A stretch of 35,433 nucleotides of DNA from Candidatus Desulfosporosinus nitrosoreducens (GTDB taxonomy: Bacteria > Bacillota > Desulfitobacteriia > Desulfitobacteriales > Desulfitobacteriaceae): the NCBI RefSeq assembly GCF_030954495.1, contig NZ_JAVHUW010000010.1, forward strand, positions 1 to 35,433, given 5' to 3'. Every line of letters begins with the position of its first letter. Within the stretch, counting starts at the first letter, position 1. The position numbers were made by a program, and so were the translations under genes. Below are positions 1 to 6,323 of this stretch, one piece after another. The notes beneath the pieces are model-generated. The model was not told the origin of the DNA. It did not search any database and saw only the letters and a program-made list of their open reading frames with translations.

Positions 1-182
1 ATTTTTCTCAGTTTGGAATAATAGTTAATGGTACACTCTTCCAGAAATTTATAGTTAGAGTTTATAATTAATCTTAGTTTGAGTATTTAGGCTGATTATG
101 CAACATAGATTATATACAATAAATATATTATCTTTGCATAAGAAACAGGGAACAGAAACTACGTAAGTAGAGCAAATTCTTC
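1..182. other. AT-rich non-coding edge region
   Basis: I see no gene, promoter or convincing terminator here. If the remnant at 183-310 derives from a 5S gene, this stretch would be what lies 5' of it, but no rRNA sequence is visible in it. Confidence 0.5.
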
Positions 183-310
183 GGGGTCCCCCCGTTCGAA
201 CCACACTGCCGGGGAATGCGTCTGGGGAGGCAGTGTGGCGAAAGGCTCATTCGCCTTTCGTTCCAGGGCCGATGATACTTGGGGCGCAAGCTCCTGGAAA
301 AGCAGGTCAG
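183..310 (+). pseudogene. 5S rRNA-like remnant with extra hairpins
   Basis: Positions 269-309 closely match the conserved 3' domain of bacterial 5S rRNA: CCGATGATACTTGG, then a GGGGC-GCAA-GCTCC hairpin, then the loop E partner strand ending in GCAGGTCA. Positions 187-206 (GGGGTC then CCCGTTC and GAAC) resemble the helix II/III region but lack about seven bases of loop C. Between them the usual GTTAAG-type linker is replaced by two strong hairpins: CCACACTGCC with GGCAGTGTGG (201-236) and CGAAAGGC with GCCTTTCG (239-260). I could not find complementary helix I strands at the ends, so I call it a decayed or rearranged 5S copy. The alternative is a functional 5S with an expansion segment, a class known in Clostridia. 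The match was judged by eye. Confidence 0.45.
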
Positions 311-776
311 TGAATGCTGGATAGCAGCAATCCTACAATGTGCTTTGGCTCCTGATACCACTCTAAACGCCTCTATGGGAACAACCTATGGAAATAGTAC
401 TGTAAGCAATGCAAAATCTATAGCTGACCGAGAGCAGCGGCACTGTGGGTTGACATTAAAAACTTCAATACTACTCGTTCAGATGGGATTTTGCCAAAAT
501 TGGTCTGCCGCTATCATGGCTGGCGGAATGTATGTACCGGCGCTTTATTATGGCGCTCCTGGTTTAACGGCTTCTCAGGTCAAATTATTGCTTAGTGGGG
601 GATATTTTTCAGATGCCTGGGCAGGTTGCGGGCAAACCAAAGGTATCGGAGAGGTCATGGACCAAGTGCCATGTGTTGTAAAAATGTCGGCTACCTGTAA
701 TGGTTTGATTTATACTGTTGATATCGATACAGACACCCTCTTAGCTGGGAAAACGGTCGCGTTTGTCGGTCTCTAA
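279..776 (+). CDS. Unrecognised hypothetical ORF, possibly 5'-truncated
   Basis: This frame encodes 165 residues if read from TTG at 279, but that start and the first dozen codons lie inside the 5S-like sequence, so they are unlikely to be original coding sequence. ATG at 375 is a later in-frame option, giving 133 residues. No candidate start has a good Shine-Dalgarno site. The product has several cysteines, a small hydrophobic stretch around AIMAGGMYVPALYY and an acidic C-terminal part, and I do not recognise a family. It ends in TAA just before a hairpin. It may be the 3' part of a gene whose start was lost when the 5S-like sequence was joined to it, or a chance open frame. No neighbour suggests a function. 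Confidence 0.3.
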   Translation: MGRKLLEKQVSECWIAAILQCALAPDTTLNASMGTTYGNSTVSNAKSIADREQRHCGLTLKTSILLVQMGFCQNWSAAIMAGGMYVPALYYGAPGLTASQVKLLLSGGYFSDAWAGCGQTKGIGEVMDQVPCVVKMSATCNGLIYTVDIDTDTLLAGKTVAFVGL

Positions 777-797
777 GTTAGTGACATCCGTTGTAGC

Positions 798-837
798 GAA
801 CAGCGGAAAGGGGCGATTACTTGCCCCTTCTCTGTTC
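798..837. terminator. Hairpin between convergent genes
   Basis: GAACAG and CTGTTC flank an inner stem of AAGGGGC and GCCCCTT. It sits between two genes that converge on it and could end transcription from both sides, but neither strand has a good T tract, so intrinsic termination is uncertain. Confidence 0.4.
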
Positions 838-844
838 CAAACTA

Positions 845-1972
845 TTAATTAATAACCGGGTATAAATTCACCCATGAAGCGCCACCATTATCGGTTCTGT
901 AAAGTTGTTCCCCTTTACCATCGAAAGCAACTGCCCAGCCTATTTTTGACGTAAGGAAACTGATTTCAACGATATTACTTAACTTTGAAACCTTCTCCCA
1001 CGATGAAGATCCATCCGAGGATTTATATAACTCGCCATTATAAACTAACCATCCATACTTTTCATCAATAAAATCGTAGGGAACTATATTGTTTCCTGTC
1101 ATTGGGCCCAAGGAAAATACTTTTCCGGACGTCCAAGTCATCCCACCATCCTTCGTTCTACTAAAACTTATTTGATTATCATCTCCACGTGTAAAAACAA
1201 CTGGAATTATCCCATTCTCTTCGTTCCAAAAAAGTGGTGGCTCGGTTGATTTGATATAGTCTTTAAAGTTATCAGGAACATTTAATTTTTGATTCTCCCA
1301 TAAAAAACCGCTGGTAGTTGATTTGAAGAAGTACGTTGAATTTCCTGTAGCATAATTCATCCCCGTAATAAATCCTTTATCGTTATTCGTAAAGAAAATA
1401 CCATCTATTTTGGCAGAAGAAGGAAGTCCGCTGGGATTACAATTAACCCAATTATCTCCTCCATCCGTCGTATGATAAACCAGTACATTATCCATCGGTC
1501 CAGCTGGCCCATTAGGACTTGAGAGTAGCCACCCGTTTTTTGAGGAAGCGAAAGCTAAGCTGATGATTCCATGAATAGTTAATTCGCTTTTTTTCCACTG
1601 TTTCCCGCCATCAATTGTTGAATAGAGAACTACCGGTTTACCATTGCTATTATATTCATCAATCAAGACCCAGCCTACGTTTTGATCTAAAAATACACTT
1701 TTAACTCCATTAGGAAACTCCGAAATTTTTAAGGGTAAAACATTTAACCACGTATCTCCACCATCTTCGGTTTTTAATACGCTCTTATCCGAGATGACCC
1801 ATCCATTTAATTTGTCAATCATGTTTAGACCTTTCAAATGGAGGGAATCAGTTACCGGCAGTTCATTTAATGAATTAAATGAGAGATTTTGCTGGTTGCT
1901 TTGTAAAGAATAACAACCATTGAGATTCAGCAGGCTAATCAGCAAAATAAGGATTAGCATATATTGTTTCAT
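845..1972 (-). CDS. Lipoprotein with YCF48/BNR-type beta-propeller repeats
   Basis: This is a predicted exported lipoprotein of about 375 residues. It starts MKQYMLILILLISLLNLNGC, a signal peptide ending in a lipobox (LNGC), so the cysteine at about residue 20 should be lipidated. The rest contains seven repeats of the YCF48/Asp-box type, each with a GW pair followed by a T-DGG-x-W motif, as in KTEDGGDTW, STIDGGKQW, HTTDGGDNW and RTDNGGASW. Seven repeats fit one seven-bladed propeller. ATG at 1972 is preferred because GGGGG lies eight bases upstream; the in-frame ATG at 1987 has no ribosome site. YCF48 proteins in photosynthetic organisms assist photosystem II assembly, but in this kind of Firmicute the role is unknown and is probably surface binding. 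It is a single gene. Confidence 0.8.
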   Translation of the reverse strand: MKQYMLILILLISLLNLNGCYSLQSNQQNLSFNSLNELPVTDSLHLKGLNMIDKLNGWVISDKSVLKTEDGGDTWLNVLPLKISEFPNGVKSVFLDQNVGWVLIDEYNSNGKPVVLYSTIDGGKQWKKSELTIHGIISLAFASSKNGWLLSSPNGPAGPMDNVLVYHTTDGGDNWVNCNPSGLPSSAKIDGIFFTNNDKGFITGMNYATGNSTYFFKSTTSGFLWENQKLNVPDNFKDYIKSTEPPLFWNEENGIIPVVFTRGDDNQISFSRTKDGGMTWTSGKVFSLGPMTGNNIVPYDFIDEKYGWLVYNGELYKSSDGSSSWEKVSKLSNIVEISFLTSKIGWAVAFDGKGEQLYRTDNGGASWVNLYPVIN

Positions 1973-2148
1973 TATATCTACCCCCATGTTTAATATTCTA
2001 TCACGATCTTTCAGAAGGCGCTGAATTATTAGACTCTTACTGCATTCACCCCAAGTTTTCTAGCGTTTTAAGGTAGCTTCTGATGGTTGCTTGTTTTTTC
2101 GAATGATCAATATACTTAATGACTAACCCTTTATACATGTATAGTCAT
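1973..2148. other. Intergenic, no gene seen
   Basis: This is the upstream region of the lipoprotein gene. The only structure I noticed is a 12-bp palindrome TATACATGTATA at 2132-2143, next to the structured repeat. I could not assign a convincing promoter. Confidence 0.4.
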
Positions 2149-2282
2149 GGATAAAGAAGACTTGATTCAGGTGGAGTTTTAACTCCATCTGAATCTTAGT
2201 CGCACTTATCCAGGGACTTAGTCGTCTTAACTCACCGCTTGCCGAAGCGGGAGTCTTAGAGCGGATTAGTCAGCGGATAAAA
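2149..2282 (+). repeat. Structured interspersed repeat, copy 1
   Basis: This is one of four copies of an element of about 133 bases in the window. The 5' half folds into a hairpin in which GATTCAGGTGGAGTT pairs with AACTCCATCTGAATC (one G-U pair). The 3' half folds into a longer hairpin made of CTTATCC/GGATAA, TAGTC/GATTA, CTC/GAG and CCGCTT/AAGCGG around a GCCG loop. This copy begins and ends with GGATAAA. Compared with copies 2 and 3 it lacks one C in the GCTCT arm. It lies in a long intergenic region and has no ORF. Confidence 0.85.
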
Positions 2283-2430
2283 CATTCCTGCTGATTAGTT
2301 ACCTCTTTTTCTATTTTCATTTCGGGTTAATAGTGTTTCATTTGTAATTCGGCCCAGAATTCACAATCCAGTTTAATCATCTATCCATACCTGAATTTTA
2401 CTAACAAGCTATGCCACTTATAGTAAACTT

Positions 2431-2496
2431 CTAAATAAGCCAAAAATCACATGAGGATTCGCAGGTGAATCCTCATGTGATTTTTGGCTTATTTAG
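2431..2496. repeat. Perfect 30-bp inverted repeat with 6-nt loop
   Basis: The left arm 2431-2460 (starting CTAAATAAGCC) is the exact reverse complement of the right arm 2467-2496, with GCAGGT as the loop. There is no T tract on either strand, so it is not a typical intrinsic terminator. It could form a very stable RNA hairpin or a DNA cruciform. A near-copy of the loop plus adjacent arm (GCAGGTGATTCC) recurs at 2504-2515. Confidence 0.9.
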
Positions 2497-2520
2497 TGTT
2501 TTGCAGGTGATTCCCAGGGA

Positions 2521-2560
2521 AGCCTCTATCGTGAGTCCTTGTTCAAGTAGTATAGAGGCT
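2521..2560. repeat. Small 9-bp inverted repeat
   Basis: AGCCTCTAT pairs with ATAGAGGCT across a 22-base loop. It lies 30 bases beyond the stop codon of the small minus-strand gene at 2590-2712 and could be part of its 3' end, but there is no T tract. Confidence 0.35.
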
Positions 2561-2589
2561 GGCGTCATTTGTACAGTTGATTTCATCTT

Positions 2590-2712
2590 TTAGTTTGATA
2601 GCTGGTCGGCATGGTTTTCTTTTTCATGTTTCTCAGCGTCATACCCGAACCGAAACCTTTGGTTGCAGTATGAGTAGTGAATAAATTTCCCATCTTCAGA
2701 TGGAATTGGCAT
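2590..2712 (-). CDS. Small C2H2-zinc-finger-like protein, 40 aa
   Basis: A complete 40-residue frame begins with ATG at 2712 behind a near-perfect ribosome site, AAGGAGGT, eight bases upstream. The product contains YCNQRF, then FGYDAEKH and EKENH. The spacing (C, three residues, F, eight residues, H, four residues, H) is that of the second half of a classical C2H2 zinc finger; the position of the first cysteine holds tyrosine. A neighbouring histidine (position 12) might act as fourth ligand, or the fold may no longer bind zinc. The function is unknown, though small C2H2-like proteins of this kind occur in Firmicutes. The strong ribosome site and the motif make a real gene likely. It stands alone, with structured repeats on both sides of its neighbourhood. 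Confidence 0.65.
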   Translation of the reverse strand: MPIPSEDGKFIHYSYCNQRFRFGYDAEKHEKENHADQLSN

Positions 2713-2829
2713 GATGAGCCACCTCCTTGCTGGGGATTTTAACCAGTAAAAATGGAAATTATACTTATTTCTCGCAAAGGTGATGATCTTTTATGATGTC
2801 GCTCATAAAGTAGAACTGAGGTGAGGAAA

Positions 2830-3147
2830 ATGCGGGGAAGATGGACAGATACTTTAAAAATAGAATTTCATTGGTGGAAACGAGATATAATTAGACGCTG
2901 GCGTTTGGATACTCCAATAGGTATGTCGGGCATACTAGTAATAGTCTCAGGCATTCTTTTATTAATTGTACTAGGCAATGGAGCGGCACATATCTTTCGA
3001 TTTTTTGTTCCTTGGGTATCGGGTTCACGCATAGGAGATATTTATTGGCAATCTATAGGCTTCGGTATAAAGGCTAGTATAACTTTTATACTATTTTGTA
3101 CCTCCCTTATCGCCTTCATTGCCTTTAAATTTTCTGAACGGCGCTGA
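2830..3147 (+). CDS. Small two-helix membrane protein
   Basis: This predicted 105-residue protein has a very basic, tryptophan-rich N-terminus (WWKRDIIRRWRL) followed by two hydrophobic segments at about residues 31-60 and 77-100, and a basic tail (FKFSERR). The basic segments suggest that both ends face the cytoplasm. I chose ATG at 2830 because GAGGTGAGG lies directly upstream; the in-frame GTG at 2821 would fall inside that ribosome site. I recognise no family. It lies 143 bases before the glycosyltransferase on the same strand and could be co-transcribed with it. If so, it may be an accessory membrane subunit, but that rests only on position. Confidence 0.6.
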   Translation: MRGRWTDTLKIEFHWWKRDIIRRWRLDTPIGMSGILVIVSGILLLIVLGNGAAHIFRFFVPWVSGSRIGDIYWQSIGFGIKASITFILFCTSLIAFIAFKFSERR

Positions 3148-3290
3148 CAATGAGAATATTCTAGTTCTAATCTGCTAATTTGGTAAATAAGAGTAAATGG
3201 TGAACATTTTGGCTATAAATCTTGGACAACTATCCTTGCATAGGTTTGGTTCCTATGTTAGAATTTATTGGTTAGAAGGAGGTCAGATCG

Positions 3291-4568
3291 GTGGATTTGT
3301 TGTCTGGGCTTACAGTTACACAGTTATTCAACATTATTATGGTTCCAATCCAAGTAATTATTATTGTTTTGACCTTTTACTATTTTGTTTTATCGATGTT
3401 TGGATTGTACCGCAAAAGAGAAGTTAAGGTACTTACGCCAGAAAAGAGTTTCGCCGTAGTTGTCGCGGCACATAATGAAGAAGCTGTTATTGGCCCTCTT
3501 GTAGAAAATCTTCGGATGCTCGATTATCCTAAAAATTTATTTGATATTTTTGTGGTTGCAGATAATTGCACCGATAAGACTGCACTGATCGCGCGAAACG
3601 CAGGAGCTATTGTTCATAGACGGTTTAATACTGAGAAACGAGGCAAAGGATACGCTCTTGAGTGGATGTTTCACCGCCTTTTTAAAATGGAGCGGCAATA
3701 TGACGCAATCGTAATTTTTGATGCTGATAATTTAGTTAAGGACAATTTCCTTTTTGAAATGAACAGCAAGCTTTGTCAGGGACATAAAATAGTTCAGTGT
3801 TACTTAGATTCTAAGAATCCGTTTGATACATGGGTAACGAATACATTTTCAATTGCGTTTTGGGTTACCAACCGTTTGTTGCAGCTGGCGAGATATAATA
3901 CGGGCCGACTCTCCAATGTTCTTGGTGGGACAGGCATGTGCATTTCTACTGAGGTTCTGAAAGAATTCGGTTGGGGAGCGACGTCTCTGACTGAAGACCT
4001 CGAATTTAGTATGAAGGCGTTATCGCATGGCATTAAAACGACTTGGGCTCATGATGCTGTCGTTTATGATGAAAAACCTCTAACATTCATGCAGTCTTGG
4101 TATCAAAGAAAGCGCTGGGCTCAGGGGCAAGTGGATGTGGCTGGCCGTTATTTCTTCCCGTTAGTGTTTAAAGGAATACGAGAAAGAAAAATCATGTACA
4201 TAGATGCAGCGATACACCTTTTTCAACCTGCACTTGTTATGATCGCAACCTTTTTTATGATCACCAATTTTATTTCTGCTTTGCAGGTGCATTATACTCA
4301 TGTTTTCACCTTAGTTATGCCCTGGACGGGATGGCAAATATTGTCCTCAATTCAGTACTTATATCCGGTAGCGGCTTTAGCTCTTGACCGGATACCTTGG
4401 CGAGCCTATGTAGGGCTTATCTTATATCCCATATTTATTTACAGTTGGATACCTATCGTATTTTTAGGCTTTATAAATCGTAAAGATAAACAATGGTCTC
4501 ACACGAAACATACTCGTTCCATTAACATAGAAGAGGTTGTCAAGCAAAAGAAAGTGTCGACAAGTTAG
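3291..4568 (+). CDS. Family 2 glycosyltransferase, membrane-bound (cellulose-synthase-like)
   Basis: This 425-residue enzyme probably transfers sugars from a nucleotide donor at the membrane to build a polysaccharide or glycolipid. A transmembrane helix (about residues 13-38) precedes a GT-A catalytic domain with the expected motifs: VVAAHNEE (57-64), an aspartate in VADNCTD (91), the metal-binding DAD in FDADN (144-146), the TED catalytic base motif (234-236) and QRKRW (272-276), the Q-x-x-R-W signature of processive enzymes. Three or more hydrophobic segments follow from about residue 305 to 400, then a basic tail. It starts at GTG 3291 with AGAAGGAGG eight bases upstream. No PilZ domain or other bcs genes are present, so the polymer is unknown and cellulose should not be assumed. 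Confidence 0.85.
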   Translation: MDLLSGLTVTQLFNIIMVPIQVIIIVLTFYYFVLSMFGLYRKREVKVLTPEKSFAVVVAAHNEEAVIGPLVENLRMLDYPKNLFDIFVVADNCTDKTALIARNAGAIVHRRFNTEKRGKGYALEWMFHRLFKMERQYDAIVIFDADNLVKDNFLFEMNSKLCQGHKIVQCYLDSKNPFDTWVTNTFSIAFWVTNRLLQLARYNTGRLSNVLGGTGMCISTEVLKEFGWGATSLTEDLEFSMKALSHGIKTTWAHDAVVYDEKPLTFMQSWYQRKRWAQGQVDVAGRYFFPLVFKGIRERKIMYIDAAIHLFQPALVMIATFFMITNFISALQVHYTHVFTLVMPWTGWQILSSIQYLYPVAALALDRIPWRAYVGLILYPIFIYSWIPIVFLGFINRKDKQWSHTKHTRSINIEEVVKQKKVSTS

Positions 4569-4647
4569 GATAATGCTGGCTTTAAGGGCGGTCAACTTTA
4601 ATTTGCGATAGGTAGTGACAAAAATTTATTGTTCTTGAAAAAAAGCT

Positions 4648-4676
4648 TTGACAGAGGACGTATTTTTGTGTATACT
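4648..4676 (+). promoter_or_regulatory. Sigma-A promoter of tRNA operon
   Basis: A TTGACA -35 box (4648-4653) and a TATACT -10 box (4671-4676) are separated by exactly 17 bases. The first tRNA begins 18 bases after the -10 box. This fits a strong housekeeping promoter for the cluster of seven tRNAs. Confidence 0.85.
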
Positions 4677-4694
4677 GATAATCGTCAGTCGCCC

Positions 4695-4770
<76 letters not shown>

Positions 4771-4827
4771 ATTCGTAGGTCAGTGTTGCAAGTCCGTTAG
4801 GAAAGCCTGGGGTTGAAGACATAGATG

Positions 4828-4868
4828 TTGAGGAAAGATTTTTTGTGACCTCGGGCATCTTACCTCAA
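4828..4868 (+). other. Hairpin in spacer between tRNA-Val and tRNA-Asp
   Basis: TTGAGG-A-AAGAT pairs with ATCTT-A-CCTCAA across a 17-base loop. The spacer holds no complete tRNA. The hairpin could be a processing site or a remnant of a lost gene. Confidence 0.4.
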
Positions 4869-4879
4869 ACTTCTAATGT

Positions 4880-4955
4880 GGCCCCGTGGTGTAGCGGTTA
4901 ACATGCCTGCCTGTCACGCAGGAGATCGTCGGTTCAATTCCGATCGGGGTCGCCA
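4880..4955 (+). tRNA. tRNA-Asp (GTC)
   Basis: This is a 76-base cloverleaf with acceptor stem GGCCCCG/CGGGGTC (one G-U pair), discriminator G, anticodon loop CTGTCAC (GTC) and an encoded CCA. G at the discriminator position is expected for tRNA-Asp. Confidence 0.95.
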
Positions 4956-4963
4956 TTTAATTT

Positions 4964-5039
<76 letters not shown>

Positions 5040-5040
5040 C

Positions 5041-5115
5041 GCGGGTGTAACTCAGTGGTAGAGTGTCACCTTGCCAAGGTGAAAGTCGCGAGTTCGAATC
5101 TCGTCACCCGCTCCA
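5041..5115 (+). tRNA. tRNA-Gly (GCC)
   Basis: This is a 75-base cloverleaf with acceptor stem GCGGGTG/CACCCGC, discriminator T, anticodon loop TTGCCAA (GCC) and an encoded CCA. It begins two bases after the end of tRNA-Phe. Confidence 0.95.
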
Positions 5116-5128
5116 GTTATATTTACAT

Positions 5129-5203
<75 letters not shown>

Positions 5204-5213
5204 ATTTAATCAT

Positions 5214-5301
5214 GCCGATGTGGCGGAACTGGCAGACGCACGGGACTTAAAATCCCGCGGGTTAATAGCCCGTACCGGTTCGATTCCGGTCATCGGCACC
5301 A
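5214..5301 (+). tRNA. tRNA-Leu (TAA)
   Basis: This 88-base class II tRNA has a long variable arm (CGGGTTAATAGCCCG), acceptor stem GCCGATG/CATCGGC, discriminator A, anticodon loop CTTAAAA (TAA) and an encoded CCA. Confidence 0.95.
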
Positions 5302-5304
5302 TAT

Positions 5305-5381
5305 GGGTTTGTAGCTCAGTTGGTTAGAGTATCGCGTTGACATCGCGGGGGTCGGAGGTTCGAGTCCTCTCAAACCCACCA
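5305..5381 (+). tRNA. tRNA-Val (GAC)
   Basis: This is a 77-base cloverleaf with acceptor stem GGGTTTG/CAAACCC, anticodon stem TCGCG/CGCGG, loop TTGACAT (anticodon GAC) and an encoded CCA. It is a second valine isoacceptor in the same operon and the last gene before the terminator. Confidence 0.92.
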
Positions 5382-5391
5382 TATGACATTT

Positions 5392-5418
5392 AAAGCTTCT
5401 CTTAAGAGAAGCTTTTTT
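5392..5418 (+). terminator. Intrinsic terminator of tRNA operon
   Basis: AAAGCTTCTC and GAGAAGCTTT form a stem around TTAA, followed by a run of six T. Confidence 0.92.
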
Positions 5419-5544
5419 GTGTCCTGAAAGTTTTGGCAAGGGTCGGCTAAAAGGGATTTAGCTAATCAGGCAATCTTAGCTTACTAAGGGAGTGGGAATA
5501 TATAAGAATGGTCTATAGGGGGGCAGAGAAGCCCTCTGAGCCCT

Positions 5545-5590
5545 CAAAAAGGAACCTATAGAACGGAGACATCCATTCTATAGGTTCCTT
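5545..5590 (-). terminator. Intrinsic terminator of molybdoenzyme operon
   Basis: AAGGAACCTATAGAA and TTCTATAGGTTCCTT form a perfect 15-bp stem with a 12-base loop. Read on the minus strand, the stem is followed by a run of T (TTTTTGAG), as expected for the end of the operon at 5616-10342. Confidence 0.88.
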
Positions 5591-5615
5591 CTTTCTTGAA
5601 TGATATCACTTATTT

Positions 5616-6308
5616 TTAAGGCAAAGTATCCAAAATCTCATTAATAACCTTTGAATCTACCTGGAGGAATTCCTTCAGCATATCAGCCAGACCTCTGTAG
5701 AGAGGATGGGAAGTAGCAGCTTCTAAATCGGAAATAAACTGTGGAACCCAAACAAGTAGATGTTCTTCCAAAAAGTCTTTCTGATCCTTGAGAATTTCCC
5801 TGGCTCGGCTCATATTTCTTTCCTGGAAGGAAATTTCAACAAGACTGCTAAGGTTATGCATAAAGTCTAATTCCAGAGCAATGTGATCATCCGCCTCAGA
5901 TCGGTAATGAACTGGGAGAAAATTATAGTTTAAGTAACATTGACGTACTTTCAAGGTAGTTTCCTGAAAAATTAACCTTTCCTTCATTACATAGACAGAT
6001 TCCCAGGGTGGAGCAGGTAATTTGGCAGGACCAATGAACAAGCGTGTATACTCAGAGCAGGCCCTTTCAATAACTTCTTCCTTATTCATCTCCAATTGTT
6101 CCGCAAAATCTCTGAGCAGATCCAAGCTTTTTTCAATAGAGAGCAAAGACAGAGAGGTTTTTGTATGATCATTGTTCAGAATCTCGATCGCTTTCAAAGC
6201 AGGTTCATTTCCTAAAAAGCTCTGCAACAAGCGATAAAGGTAAGTTCTGTTTGCTAATAGTATGGCTATATCGCCTTGCATGGATTCCATTTCCAAAGTA
6301 TTGTCCAC
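5616..6308 (-). CDS. TorD/DmsD-family molybdoenzyme chaperone
   Basis: This 230-residue all-helical protein belongs to the TorD/DmsD/NarJ-like chaperones. They bind the twin-arginine leader of a molybdoenzyme and hold it in the cytoplasm until cofactor insertion. Family hallmarks are FIGPAKLPAPPWESVYV (PPWES-VY motif, about residues 92-107) and DDHIALELDFMHNL (about 140-153). It is the last gene of the A-B-C-D operon, 15 bases after the membrane subunit, so the catalytic subunit encoded at the operon start is its likely client. The start is uncertain: GTG at 6308 has GAGAG immediately before it, whereas TTG at 6296 has GAGAGGTGG at about eight bases. Confidence 0.85.
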   Translation of the reverse strand: MDNTLEMESMQGDIAILLANRTYLYRLLQSFLGNEPALKAIEILNNDHTKTSLSLLSIEKSLDLLRDFAEQLEMNKEEVIERACSEYTRLFIGPAKLPAPPWESVYVMKERLIFQETTLKVRQCYLNYNFLPVHYRSEADDHIALELDFMHNLSSLVEISFQERNMSRAREILKDQKDFLEEHLLVWVPQFISDLEAATSHPLYRGLADMLKEFLQVDSKVINEILDTLP

Positions 6309-6323
6309 CTCTCTTCGGTTAAT

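Noticed and set aside
128..361. 77-residue minus-strand open frame at the left edge
   Set aside because: It runs across the 5S-like hairpins, has no ribosome site and no recognisable sequence.
3197..3427. 76-residue plus-strand frame overlapping the glycosyltransferase start
   Set aside because: It is out of frame with a clearly recognisable enzyme that has its own strong ribosome site.
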